DNA of 64,000 nucleotides from NCBI GenBank assembly GCA_002749535.1, contig MZZL01000409.1, positions 966,130 through 1,030,129 of the forward strand. Reading direction: 5' to 3'. The notes under the pieces are model-generated. The model made no database searches. It saw only the letters and a list, made by a program, of their open reading frames with translations, and was not told the DNA's origin. The DNA is from Apophysomyces variabilis. Taxonomy: Eukaryota; Mucoromycota; Mucoromycetes; Mucorales; Mucoraceae. Below, in pieces: positions 35,967 to 47,289 of the stretch. Each line of letters opens with the position of its first letter. Position 1 is the first letter of the stretch. A program made the position numbers and the translations under genes.

Positions 35967-37818
35967 TCAAGCGAGTTGCGCGGTTGCGGGTGCTGGCTTA
36001 TGTCCCCATGCTGCATGGATGTTGGAAAATGTCTTGCATTGATTAAGCTCTTCTACAGTATCACGCCATTTTTGCTTAAACTCTGAAGATGACACTCCCA
36101 GATGACTAGTCAAAAACGGCTGCGCAGCCCGCATAAACTCATCGAAGTTCTCTTTCCATAGTACACCAATATCCAGACCCCAACAACCAATGGGTATCGA
36201 GACAAACCTTCCTTCTACTTCATGCAATCCAGCAGTCTCTAGCATCTCTTTCATTTGGCGAGCCACCCTTATGTCTGTACCCCGTTTTTCGCGGCAAACA
36301 TCTATCACTTTTTTCTCCGTTTAAGTACGCAATTTTTATCTCCGGTTTTTCTCGTCTTACTCTCTTCCTGGAATGCCATGGCTTTAGGACCTGCTTGGTG
36401 AATGAAAAGGTCAACCTCGGTCAATTGGATGTATCCTCCGGGCTTGGTCACCCTAACAAGCTCAGAAAGTACGCGACTCCAGTCCGAAGTTGAATAGACT
36501 AAAGCCACCAGACTCTGTTGGACGTAATCGAACGTATCATCCTTAAAAGGCAAATCTTCCTCTAAGACATTCAATTGATGAAACCGTAGGTTGTTCAGTA
36601 CTGTTTTGGTCTGTTTCGGTCTTCTCTTCTGCCGTAGGTTTGGGGTAATGGTAGAGGGGCAGGATTGTGTTTCACGTTCAGATATGTCAGGCTCCTCGAC
36701 GCCTTGCTTGTCAGGCAAATCTTTCGTACGCGTGGATATTGATGCAATAGGTTGCATGCCCATTTGGTGGAAAGTGGTTGATTGCGTTTGAGTAGTGAGG
36801 CACGACAGTGCAGGATGTACAGTGGTGAAGTCAGGACAACGGGAGATGACTGAGGCTATGTGAGGACTGATTGAATGGGTGGGATAATTTTCTTCGGACT
36901 GGATAAGAGAAGGTGAGGACGTGGTGGGTTCTATTTGCTGATCATTGTAACATTCGTTTATCCGCTGCAGTTGTTCTATAGGTAACAGGTCGCACAAGTC
37001 CACAGCAGTAAAATCAGAACGGCGAAAATCCAGCGCCATGTCAATGATCGGATGACCCAGCTATTTGGATTGAGACTAAAGCCATGTACTACATAAGATC
37101 TCTTACCCATAATCCTGGTCCGCAGCTGTAAAATATAGAATAGGATATGAATCAGTTAGTATACATAATCCAGGGCAAGAACAAGCCATTGCCTTCTGTT
37201 TTGGCGTTTTACTAACCTGACATTAAGAACCTTTATTCCTTGTCGGAGTTTTTCTTCCATTGGGGCTAGCACGTTCCTAAAGAAAGGAAGTTTCGTTACA
37301 TACCGCTTTTGTTCTGGGTGTATTCTTACCCTCGAAAAGCCCATCGACAAAGATAGTATTCAACCCGTAAACGGTCGAGGTTTGTTTGATCTGCTGGTAA
37401 AGGATATCGGATACCCTAACGTTCTAAGTATTCAGAAACAAATAGTGCTTGTCCCGCTGTCTACCTTGAGGTTGATGAATCGACGACCTTTGTGCCATCG
37501 AAATATCCCTTCTTGATCTTCTTCTTGTTCATCATCCTTGCTCTCGTCGTCACTACTCTTGTTCTTTTTCTTGCAGTTAAAAATTCGATCCAGTTCACCG
37601 TTTGTCTCCTGGGGAAGAATTGGTCCACGGGTTGTTTTCTTCCGGCTTGTTCGTTCTTGTTCAAGCTTTTTCTGCATTTTCCTTGTTGTCTTGATCGGTC
37701 GCAGATGTTTGGGTATATGATAACGATTATTGAGACTAAAAGATCGAACATCACGATGATCTGATGCCGAGGAAGATGGGGAGGATGTGGATGTGGTATA
37801 TGAAAAAGCGTTGCCCAT
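35967..37818 (-). CDS. SAM-dependent methyltransferase, fungal class I type
   Basis: Six exons on the minus strand (37465-37818, 37330-37415, 37217-37276, 37107-37125, 36361-37060, 35967-36301) give 517 residues. A basic, Ser-rich N-terminus precedes GRRFINLK|GIRYPLPADQTNLDRL, the usual fungal motif before the Rossmann fold. Motif I, VLNVSCGPGLW, is assembled from three exons (one of only 19 nt). Then come ECYNDQQIE, LPFKDDTFDYVQQSLVAL and LVRVTKPGGYIQLTEVDL. A long disordered insertion (about 110 residues) sits between motif I and motif II. Substrate unknown; the family is often annotated UMTA/LaeA-like. Splices all keep frame. Confidence 0.85.
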
Positions 37819-38194
37819 AACAAGAATAGAAAGTCTGAATATAGGGTGAAGGTGTGCTCGTGTCAATTGTGATCGCTACTCTTTTTTTTTTTGGGACACA
37901 CGCACAGCACGCCTGCCTTCTTTTGGTCGTTTGTTCTTTTCTTGGTTTACGCACCTTTATGTATTCTCGCGTTCTTATACTTTAAACTCACACTCGCACA
38001 CACACTCTCACTCTCTTTCCTGGCTAGCAAATAGACGCAAGACGGCGTATTTTACAATCCATATAATAGATCACTCTCTGTCCACCTTATTTTCTCAGTA
38101 GAAGAACGAGATATCGAGGTATGCCTTATAAAGTGGAGAAAAGGGGGAAAAGGAAAAACAGGGAAACGAAGAGAGGAAGAGTGGGCTTTGTGGT

Positions 38195-39268
38195 TCACGT
38201 GGAGCCTAAATGAAATGGATTGTCCCTGGGGCAATCTAAATTCTGATTGGATACTGCATTTGTGTCACTTCCACTGGACAAAAAGGAGGGAAAGAAACAA
38301 GAATGCTGAGTCAAGACTCCATACATGGAACCACTTTCAACTGGTTGCAGAACAAACTCAATGAATAGGGGATAAGTTACCTGTTGTACACCTAAGATTC
38401 GAATGCGTTTCGTGTCATGCATTGTCCAACAAGTAGGCCGTACCATTCCAAGCTTCACAATAAAATGCGTATAATCTGAATATCGTTCAATACAAAGAAA
38501 AACAAGAACTTGCCTTTTCACTTTTTGGGTCGCAATGCAAAACACACAAGCAACTTCTTTGGAAAAATAAACGCAATAACCATCAACTGGCGTTTTGCAT
38601 TCACCATAGGCAGTTATTGTGTTCGAAGCATTGGCTCAATATTTTCCCTGGACGACAAACAGTTAAAATAACGGTCGTTTGTCACGTACTATCATTCACT
38701 GGCAATTTTCTCAAAGCTTTTGGAAAGATGTGAATAAGCCTCTGAGCTTCTTTAAAAAAGAACTGCTTAGCATATCCTTCACTGAAAGCTTCGACGCGAA
38801 TGGCTAACTGAGCACTGAGCAACTGCTCGATTTGGGTTATACTTTCTATGCCAAAGATAACTTCGCCTCCCAAAAACGATAATAGCGTTAACTTAGATAC
38901 ATAATTCATTTAAGGCACAAGTGTCTGACTGAAATCAATTTGGCATGCTTCCAGATATCTCATTTTGTCTGTACATTGTCAACTGTTTCATGTTCCAGAT
39001 CCCTTAACAAGTTCGTGATGTTCTCTTGGTAAAGGACTGTGCTCTTGACTTTGTCCCTAGCTTGTATTAAAAATTGTATTGTTATGAGCCGGAGACGAAA
39101 TACAGGTTTTGGCAATGTAATTTGTTCCACTGCAAGACTACTTTTGCGCAAGCGAATAGGATAACTTTGAGCTGAGAGTGACAAATTCTATGGTAGTATA
39201 TTACCGTAACATAATGCTCAAGGCTGAAAGAAAGGAAGTCGTGCTTTTACTGTGCATAGTTCAAACAT
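38195..39268 (-). CDS. Unknown conserved-looking protein, four exons
   Basis: Proposed exons 39251-39268, 38975-39187, 38690-38891, 38195-38634 join in frame with GT-AG introns (GTAAAA, GTACAG, GTACGT donors) to 290 residues. The first half is helical (FLIQARDKVKSTVLYQENIT; SITQIEQLLSAQLAIRVEAF; EAQRLIHIFPKALRKLP). The second half looks like a beta-rich domain with several Cys (DGYCVYFSKEVACVFCIAT; LVFLCIERYSDYTHFIVKLG). No family is recognised. If the third intron is not used, a 146-residue protein ends at 38682 and the rest would be a separate frame. The coherent amphipathic pattern argues for a real gene. Confidence 0.45.
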
Positions 39269-40064
39269 TGCGTACGTCTAATATAACAATAGGATAGCAC
39301 AGTCTTATACATCTACTGATAATGTTCTTTCGACGGAGCAGAACGACAAGAACCAATGGGTTTACCATTGTTGTTGTATTTTCCCAACATATGTTGGGTG
39401 AGGAAGATGTTCGCATCGGTTAAAAACAATATATAAGCTGGTCAATGATAATGAACACTTGGATGATAATATCCGTTTTTTGTTCATCCCATATTTCTGT
39501 TTCATTGGGTGAATTGTTGCGCTACAAACTGTCAATTCATCCAAGTTGGATAGTCTGTATAAGTACTTTGCTAATGACCTATTAATAAAAGCTACATGTA
39601 CATGTGTGTGTCTAGTTCCTTGACAGATGATCGTTTCCATAAGTCATCTAGGTTTGAGTTGGTGTTGTGTATGTGTATGTTTCTATTTTTTTTTCTTACT
39701 GTCTTACACTGCATGAGCGATATCACTTCCATTGCATGTTAAGCGAGCAAACACATTAATCGTCATTATTTGTTGTTAAAGAGTGTGGTGTAGACTATTC
39801 CAGGACGGTGTTTCGGTAAGACACCATAAGGACGTTTCAGATACGTTCCTTTATAAATGCGTGTGAAATTGTTGTCGCTTCCGCTTCTTCTTTGGACTTC
39901 TTTTCTCTTTTGCCAGGACTTGTCCCCTGTTGGAAAGTATATACGCTTTGGAATTGTACTCTTTGCCCTAGATTCGTTTCATGTTGGATAGTCTTCTCAT
40001 GGTTGATGCGGTCGACGTGCTTTTGCTCTCACTTTGATTTCATTTCTTCGTCTCGCGAACCAAG
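39269..40064. other. Intergenic, no gene recognised
   Basis: AT-rich spacer between two divergent genes. The right-hand 200 bases are pyrimidine-rich (TTCCGCTTCTTCTTTGG, TTTTCTCTTTTGCC) and probably form the promoter and 5' UTR of the microprotein gene. Other open frames are unsupported. Confidence 0.35.
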
Positions 40065-40315
40065 ATGAGCAGCAGCCTCTCCCAACGGAGTGCCCGTATG
40101 CCATGGATTTGGATAATGTGTTTTGTACGTATTTTATCTTTATTGAATAAACAATTGCATATGGATAACATCTTTTCCATTTGTAGCTCCTAGTGGGTTC
40201 TTTTTATCAAATCTTTACTTGCTTTTTTAGAAAAATTCTGGACACTGTTGGCCACCCGGACCTGGATGCGCCGCGGTCCCCAGCCCATGCGTTGGGATTA
40301 CCCTTCGGAAGTTAA
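40065..40315 (+). CDS. Single-pass membrane microprotein (62 residues)
   Basis: Two exons (40065-40124 and 40187-40315; intron GTACGT...TTTGTAG, phase 0). After an Arg/Ser-rich start (MSSSLSQRSARMP) there is one membrane helix across the splice (WIWIMCF|LLVGSFYQIFTCFF), then a basic turn and a Pro/Ala tail ending ALGLPFGS. I do not recognise a family. The helix is only continuous after splicing and the frame fits exactly, which supports the gene. Its last six codons and 3' UTR form the dispersed module shared with 1788-2040. The module includes a further intron after the stop codon (40409-40470), about 90 nt downstream, so the transcript could be a substrate for nonsense-mediated decay. Confidence 0.55.
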
Positions 40316-40544
40316 GTAAGAAGACCTCGTTTCACTTCCATTTAATAACCATTGATTATATTTCACGATACTCCAATGAATTTTGTGTCCACTGGAGATC
40401 AAGTTGATGTAAGTAAATATGTTTCTCGCATAAAGTATATACTAAGGACGCATACCTACTTTACTTTTAGCGCAGACTTGGTCCTTTCCACCAAGGGAAC
40501 ATTTGCTTTAGAATAGCACCAAATGTAATTCAATAAACAGTAAT
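40295..40544 (+). repeat. Dispersed 250-bp module, copy B
   Basis: Second copy of the module at 1788-2040, same strand. It holds the end of the microprotein frame (stop 40313-40315), a 3'-UTR intron (40409-40470, 62 nt against 63 nt in copy A) with TTACTTTTAG acceptor, and AATAAA at 40532-40537. Similarity runs through exon and intron parts alike, with small indels. Confidence 0.6.
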
Positions 40545-41522
40545 ATAACGGAACATCTTCTGCTAAAGAAGTCTTGCAGTCACTAACTTCTCTTTAAAGA
40601 TATCTATATAAGAACGAAGTTGTAAAAGTTGTTGTAGGGCACTGTACAGTATTGATAATTGACAATATTATATCATCAAGAACAGAGTGTTGATTTGATG
40701 AAACATAACATGAAATAAAATTAGAGAATTGCCCTGAACCTGTAGCTTTAAGCCGATAGTACGTATCCAACAATGCGCAGCTTTAGTTCCGCTTGTCTCT
40801 GATGATAACCGAGAACATTTTATCATCTGCAATTAAGTATTATTCCTGTTAAGCGGACATACGTCCCTCTCTGTCGATACTTGCACCAAAAGAACGTTTC
40901 TCATAATAAAAAAAATTGATGTTCTCAGATTTGAAGCTTGCGTTAAATCGTGGCCACAACGACAATTTGAAGAATATGACACTAGCCAGGTGATTTCTAT
41001 AGCAATACAAGTCTATGATTACGATCATTCGGCTATCCACTGTGAGTCTTGTCTTGCCATTTGTTATTATTGCTTTGAAGATTTGTGCAAGGTAATGTGA
41101 GCTACAAACCGAATTAATTAAATGCAAGGTTAAAAAGTCCAATATCAAACATATTTCTATTACAGGTAAAAATGGTAGTGATTTCATAATAAAACAGTAA
41201 CGTGACAATCAGACTTGCGAGTTAAGGAGAAAGAGCCTTATGGCAACTAGAAATCATACGGGAGGACAATGTTTACCAGCCGAGAGTAAAATAGGGTCAG
41301 GTTAATTCAATTCTGTTTTTGTTAATGTGATATGAAGGGAGGACAAAGTCAAAGACGAGCATCATGGTAAGTCTTGTAGTTAAGTAGCTAGATGAATAGA
41401 AGGCTCCTCAACAGTCACGAGTATCCAAGAAAGACAGACATTAGCTCCCATGTCGTGCCTATAATTTCTGAATAAGTTACTAATCTTTTTTTTCTTCTTC
41501 TTTTCTCTCTTTTTTTTATCCG
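40545..41522. other. Intergenic, no gene recognised
   Basis: AT-rich spacer. The minus-strand open frame at 40849-41208 has no motif and an ordinary A/T-driven composition. The last 70 bases before 41523 are a long pyrimidine tract (CTTTTTTTTCTTCTTC and similar), typical of the 5' UTR of the following RhoGAP gene. Confidence 0.4.
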
Positions 41523-42729
41523 ATGTCACCTAGTCTTATCAAGCATAGAAAAAAAGGCCAAATGAATCCGTTCTCATTGTTTTGCAGAGAAAAATCATCA
41601 TCCTTGACCTCAAAAGATTCTATAACCGTCAGTCAAATTACGGATTCCAAACGTATTTTTGCTGTTCCAATCGAACATGCGCTCCAGGTACAGGCCGTCT
41701 TCACCTCCTCGGGTTTACGCGTACCAAAAATTGTGCACGAATGTTTTACGGAAATCATGATGAGAGGTAGAACAAAGTAGATATGTACTTTCCCATTAAG
41801 CTAGAAAGATGTGCTCCATAGGACTTGAAGTCGAGGGTCTTTTCAGACTTTCCGGATCAGCCGTAGAAATTAATAAGTTACAGAATCAATTCGAATGTGG
41901 CGTACCTGTTGATTTAGCATCTTACGATATCCACGCAGTAGCAGGTGTCGTAAAGAAATATTTTCGTAGTCTACCCGATGCAGTCATACCTGATTCATAT
42001 CATTATTCATTCTTGAAACTTGTGTCAGGTGCGTTATGTACATCATTCCTGTGTTCAACACTAACTGTTATGCATGAGATAGATTTAACATCAACAGAAA
42101 AAGTCGTCAGTCAATTAGCATGCTTAATAGAGAAACTGCCTGTGACAAACTATCATCTAGTTCGTTACATTATTACCCTTGCTGGGTGCATTCAACAACA
42201 CGTTAGGCGCAATCGCATGGACGCAGAATCGTTAGCTATTGTCTTTGCCCCTATGTGCAGTCGGTTGAAGCAAAGCAAAAAATCCAACAAGCGGAAACAG
42301 AACGAATTGGACCGGTTTATCCAGATCAATGCTAAATGGACTGCCTTATGGAGGTTTATGATTGAACAGCATCAAGCATTAAACATGCATTGGGAAGCCT
42401 CACAGAAGCACCGAGCGGTACCCTCATCGTCCGCATGCATGATCAGTCAGGAAACATACCAGCGCAGCTCTGCTACGAACTTGTCGACTGCCACCGCTAA
42501 TAAATACCAAGAACATGGCGCCTTGATCGGGCAACAGTATAAGTTTCTTGATCCAATGTCAGAATCAACGCGGAAACACATTCCTCGTTGCTCCGAAAAC
42601 GGTTTAGGCAATGGCACTCGCAGAAGACCCTCATTAAGGAACGCGCTAAGAGTTCGTTGGCTTATACGAAGGGAATCCATGACGTCTTTAATACCACAGG
42701 TGCTAAGCACTACTGAAAAAGCATCGTGA
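41523..42729 (+). CDS. RhoGAP-domain protein
   Basis: Exons 41523-41766 and 41822-42729, with a probable further in-frame intron at 42029-42082 (GTGCGT...AGATAG), about 365 residues. The RhoGAP domain begins at IFAVPIEHALQVQ and the invariant Arg lies in GLEVEGLFRLSGSAVEINKL, built by the first splice. It continues DIHAVAGVVKKYFRSLPDAV, IEKLPVTNYHLVRYIITLAG and ESLAIVFAPMCSRL (the conserved APxL/N box). This fold speeds GTP hydrolysis on Rho/Rac/Cdc42 GTPases. The C-terminal 130 residues are Ser/Arg-rich and disordered. No lipid-binding or SH3 domain is visible, so localisation is unknown. Confidence 0.9.
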
Positions 42730-43351
42730 TCTTATTTAGTTAATTTTGTTTGCAATAGTAGTCTCGTTTTAATTACATCTGCTCGTAAATAGAAACTATG
42801 TGGCACGTGCATCAAGGGGTGAAAGTGTGCTGTATCCAGTTAGTCTAATCTCTCTCTCCCTCAGTGTTATTTGGTTGTTTGCCGAAGGCATGATCTTCTT
42901 TGCAGAATCCTTTCATACTGTATTAACAACTTTGCAGAAATAATCAACGCCTTTCTCCCCTTTTCGAAGGCACTAAACTAACAAAGAAAATTCTATCTTC
43001 TGCCTCCAGAACAGAAAGCAAAATATGACGAGTTGAATCATTTCAACCTTTCATATTTATATGAGAGATCACTATTTTTTGAGGATATCTCTCGTACTAC
43101 ATGAAAATTTCCTTTCATAAAAACTTCTCCAATGAAATCTTTTCTTTCATTGAATGCAAAACCTTTCAAAAGGGCATAAAAGAAGTTGGTATACAAAAAG
43201 ATAAACAGACAGACATGGAAGAACGTGTATGAGTGGAAGTATTTGTATGCGCATTCATGAGTGACAGAAGGGCCCAGCGAAGATACACTTTGGTTTGAGT
43301 ATATACATCTCCACTCCGTTTCAGGTTCGTCGACACAGGTTGCTACTTCAT
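42730..43351. other. Intergenic between convergent genes, no gene recognised
   Basis: Shared 3' flank of the RhoGAP and NTF2-like genes. AT-rich, with TTTCATTT-type runs; no frame of note and no structured RNA seen. Confidence 0.4.
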
Positions 43352-44346
43352 TCAGTCTTCTAAAAGGATCGTGCCTTCTACAAGATCCTCCCTATAAAGC
43401 ACAATATCCTCCCTGTTAGGCACATCGAGTTCTTGGACATAACATTCACGCCAGCCTCGCATGCCCTCTAAGTAATTCTCATGGAGACTTGCTCTGTATT
43501 CTTCTAGTTTTTCCATATTCTCCACGGCCATGTCTCGACCGACTCGTTGGATCTCACGACCTCTGAGTGACATTTTCTGAGCATGGGTCAAGGCTGCATC
43601 CAGCAAATCACCAGTAGTTGTTAATATCTTTCCCATCATGACGCGTAAGACGTGATTGTACCAAAACGACACCAACGGAACCGATTGAATCAGACCTAAT
43701 CAACAGTCAGAGAGGTACTGTTTGCCCGACATCGCAGTTCGAATTACCTTCCACGGTCCAGCTGTCTTCCTGTTTGTAAATCTTTAACAGTCCACTATCC
43801 TGTTCGGTTTCTTGAAAATGCAAAGTGGTGATAGCAGGTACCTGTAACCGCACGAATTTCGGGAAAATGCACGGTGACAGGTTATGGACTAAATGAACGA
43901 CCGCTGTGCGTCTGTACAGTAAGCGAAAATCAGTTTTTGTTTATTTTCTATCGTAGAAAACCTTACCCGTCAAATACAATATTGGTAATGGTAGGCTCCT
44001 GTCGATTCAAGGCTTGCCACACAGTGTATACGCTGAAAGTCAAATTAAGTGAGTTCGCAAGTCTGAAAGGTTACACTTGTTTAAACACTATGGAACTTAC
44101 TATTGGATATTTGTTACTCCCTTAGTACTCATGACAGGTGATGTTAAGACAGCATTGTTGAAAAAGTAATATTCCAGAATCCGTCGTCTTTTTATCGTGC
44201 TATATGAGAATAGATCTTCGATGATTCCTGCAGAAAGCGTAAGTTTCAATTTTTTATTCGTGACACTTCAATCCATTTCAGAATTAACTGTTAATGAGAG
44301 CGGTAGAGGACGCATCTGGTTGTGCAGTTGTTTCCAGATCAGACAT
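43352..44346 (-). CDS. SigF-like NTF2-like domain protein
   Basis: Five exons on the minus strand (44289-44346, 44101-44227, 43967-44032, 43748-43911, 43352-43695) give 252 residues. The N-terminus MSDLETTAQPDASSTALIN leads to an NTF2-like cone: RRILEYYFFNNAVLTSPV, NIQYVYTVWQALNRQEPTIT, VFDGRTAVVHLVHNLSP, FVRLQVPAITTLHFQETE, KIYKQEDSWTVEGLIQSVP. A C-terminal amphipathic region (ALTHAQKMSLRGREIQRVG) follows. This order matches fungal SigF-like NTF2-like proteins, small lipid- or ligand-binding folds of unknown role. All four introns are GT-AG and keep frame, though no exon is conspicuous alone. Confidence 0.7.
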
Positions 44347-45677
44347 GGTGAAACAAGAGGAAGCAAACAGGTTATCGTGAGAGTCGGTGAAAGAGCGTGA
44401 GGCTGAAATGTGCTTGCCACAATCTTGTATGCTTTCAAACGCCGGTTGTTTGCCACTTCACTCCGGGTAACATATTGTTCCCTTGGTGCTTGATTTGAAC
44501 TCGTGAAAACATTTTACCGTCTAGGCCTTGATTGAAGCTGTCAATTTTACTTCGTTAGGTGTCATCGCAAACGCGCCCTGGCTCCTAGTACGGGATTCAT
44601 GCCCGGAGTCGGGACTTTTATAGTAAAGCTATAGATGCATATCCGATCAAATAGGAACGGGTCAAACTGCACTCCCTGTTTCTGAGTCGGGCCCAGTAAC
44701 ATATACGCTACAGAGATAAATACCCTTCCCATCAGTGGTTGAACTGAATGGATTCAACACGTACATCTTTTTCGGAGCTTCTATATTCAACAGATATGTA
44801 GCTGTTATTAAGAAATACGAAGGCCTAAAGACAAGGGCTACGCAACATCCGAAATTCGCTTTTTAGGCAAGGCTATCTTAAAGGCCCTTTTTGCGAAGAA
44901 ACAACCTATAACGACGATGAGCAATATCGATATTCCGAAGGGCAACCGCACTGCATGATTGAATTTGTTCATCGAAAGATTGAGAGTTTTATCTCATAGT
45001 AATTCCATTTTTGCTTTATTATGATGACCAGCACATGATCCATATATTGGTTTAGCCGGTCTAATCTCTGGATTTGGTCTGTGCTGCCTCTGGTATTTCC
45101 CTTATTTTTTCTCTAGCGTTGGCTTGTGTTGGCACTAATGCACGGATACCATACTGTATTCCTTTACCCAAACCTGGTATGATTCCAATTATCTATGCCA
45201 GAGTATTTTATTGTCTCCATTAAAAGAGGTACTGTTTGTGTCATAAGCCGTTTTATCAATGATAACAGGGCACCCTCATTCTAACTATCGCTGAAAGAAC
45301 ACATCATTGATTCTCCGCAGACATCTTTCCTTTACTTGAAATAGAAGTGAAAACAGCTATAATACAAAATAATGGAGCCAAATTTCCTTTGTTTTACTCT
45401 CAATCAGAGCAGACCGTTTCTGAGATCATGGTTAGAATATTGATAGATAATAGCGGAGTTCATACAGTGCAAAAAGACCACAGTGCATGAAAGCTGTTCA
45501 TTGAGCCAATGAGAATGCGTATCGAAGTACCGAGACTTATCTTCTTTAACATGCCATTAAAACTAGCTATCTCGCGCTTCGCGCTCTTGGGACCTCAGCC
45601 TCAAGGTAAACAAAAGCGCGCGGGATAAAAAGGGATTATAATAGTCTTTAACCTACTGTTAAAATTTACAACATTGC
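44347..45677. other. Intergenic spacer, no gene recognised
   Basis: A region near 44580-44620 (minus strand) shows a T-arm-like CGGG-CATGAAT-CCCG followed by a sequence ending in CCA, but no convincing D or anticodon arm. At 45570-45630 there is a GC-rich island (CTCGCGCTTCGCGCTC, AAGCGCGCGG). A 22-nt stretch at about 45490-45511 recurs inverted near 47098-47120. No coding gene was found. Confidence 0.35.
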
Positions 45678-46123
45678 AATTGGGTTTGCTACCATCTACT
45701 GATACTAGGATGTTAGCTTGGTAGAGGAAACTGGAGAATGTACAGTACCTAAATTGTGTGTCGCTGGTCTTTCCACTATGCTCATACAGTGAAGCATATC
45801 GCTATTTTTCTCGATACATGGATTACCTGTTTCTATTTGCACATAAACTATGTTAATCACGAGTCAGAGTGCACATTTGCCTTGTGCAAAGTAGAGCATC
45901 AATTCCTCAATACATGATTTTGACATGGGCATATTTCTTAAAGGCAAAAGGGGTGGTCCTTCTTAATTGATGGAATACATTCCAGTTAAAGAGAGTTAAA
46001 GACAATGGCAAAAAGCGACGATTTTTATGCGAACTATGATTGATAAAGACTGCTTCCATTGTCGTATCTGAAAGTCAGAAAAAAAGACAGCTGCTTGTCC
46101 CTGATGTCCCCAATTTTTTGCAG
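45678..46123 (-). pseudogene. Decayed inverted copy of the gene at 53936-54330
   Basis: Reverse-complemented, this stretch aligns end to end with 53800-54240: both contain GTTAAAGAGAGTTAA, a tract encoding LxLYFAQG, CTATGTTAATCA in the intron, CATACAGTGAAGCATATCGC and GGATGT.AG. In the copy at 53936 the frame is open across two exons. Here the start region is shifted (stop after 13 codons) and the intron donor reads GGCAAATG instead of GGTAAGTA. It is therefore a pseudogene, placed 8 kb from the intact copy in opposite orientation. Confidence 0.6.
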
Positions 46124-46488
46124 CTCATTTGATATTACCGCTTTGTACCCTTGCTGGCTACGCAGCGCGCCATGCTTACTCACATGAGCTGCACCTCTTC
46201 ACGCCCACTTAGCCCGCCTAAACCACCCCGCACCCCAATACCTGTCCATTTCTCGCTCAACGCATGTCTTGGATATTCAGGCCTTGCGTTTCGGACGTGG
46301 AAAGACTTCTCCGTATAAAGTACAGGCTCGGGTGATGAGAATTTGAGGTTGTGTGGCATTGACAATCTGATATACCTCATATGTTCTTTTTTCAAAAGTT
46401 CTGTTTGTTGGATTGTCATTGGTGCGGACCACCAATGCAACTCGTGAAAGACCATTACGATACCGACAGCTGACAGTAACCAAAAACC

Positions 46489-47039
46489 ATGCGTGTCACT
46501 ATTATCGTTGGGCTGTTGTTATGTCTCTGCTTAAAGCTGGCGGCTGCAGGTCCCGGTATTCATCGTTATAATGATCCTCATTCTAACTATGGGGAGGAAA
46601 AGAACACAAGACAGTAAGTGTACTTATAGAAGAAGTCATTTAGAGTGCTTAGATTGTGCTTTGTACGGGTGATGCAGACATATTAAAGAACATCTGAAAT
46701 CGATGCTCAAGAATGGCGAAGAATCACCCGAACTGGATGATAAGGACATGATATACTATCTTTTTGTTATTCATGACCTCAACTCGGATGGATATTTGGA
46801 TGGTCACGAACTGAGAGCAGCTTTTACGGATTTCGAGGAAGGAGAACCCAACCCTACACAATTTATCTCACTAGATGAAGTGAGCATGATGGTGGATCAT
46901 GTATTGGAAGAAGATGACTTGAATGGAGAGTAAGTTTACCCATTGCTGTTATCTTTCATGTTACTGACTTGTTTTCTTAAGTGGTTTGATCTCTTGGGAT
47001 GAGTACCTACAAAGTCAGCTTTACCACGGTCAAGCTTAA
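46489..47039 (+). CDS. Secreted EF-hand protein, MCFD2-like
   Basis: Three exons (46489-46613, 46678-46929, 46982-47039) give 144 residues. A signal peptide (MRVTIIVGLLLCLCLKLAAA) is followed by a short linker and a helical lead (HIKEHLKSMLKNGEE). Two EF hands come next: DLNSDGYLDGHE and EDDLNGDGLISWDE, the second completed by splicing (GA|T). Length, signal peptide and the DMIYYLFVIHDLNSDGYLDG block match MCFD2, the Ca2+-dependent partner of the ERGIC-53/LMAN1 cargo lectin in ER-to-Golgi transport. No HDEL-type tail is present, in line with retention through a partner. Orthology is inferred by motif and size. Confidence 0.85.
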
Positions 47040-47289
47040 AGATATCACACCCTTTCTCTATTAAAGAATAACTTTTGGTTACTCAGCTACACATTCCCAT
47101 TGGCTCAATGAACAGCTTTTCGAATTGTGATTGACAGCTGGAATTTTTAGTTGAGTTTTCTTGATTGAATGCTGGGATGTTGAGATATTCTTCTGCCCTC
47201 ATCATTTGTTGGCAGTACATTCTGAGTATATGGAGTTTTCACTATTTGCTCCGCTGTTGCCGAGAAAATCAGTCAATTAGCGTGTGGGA

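Noticed and set aside
44575..44680. Possible tRNA or tRNA-like element on the minus strand (T-arm-like CGGG-CATGAAT-CCCG followed by a CCA)
   Set aside because: The T loop lacks TTC, and no D arm or anticodon arm of normal size could be folded; not enough to call.
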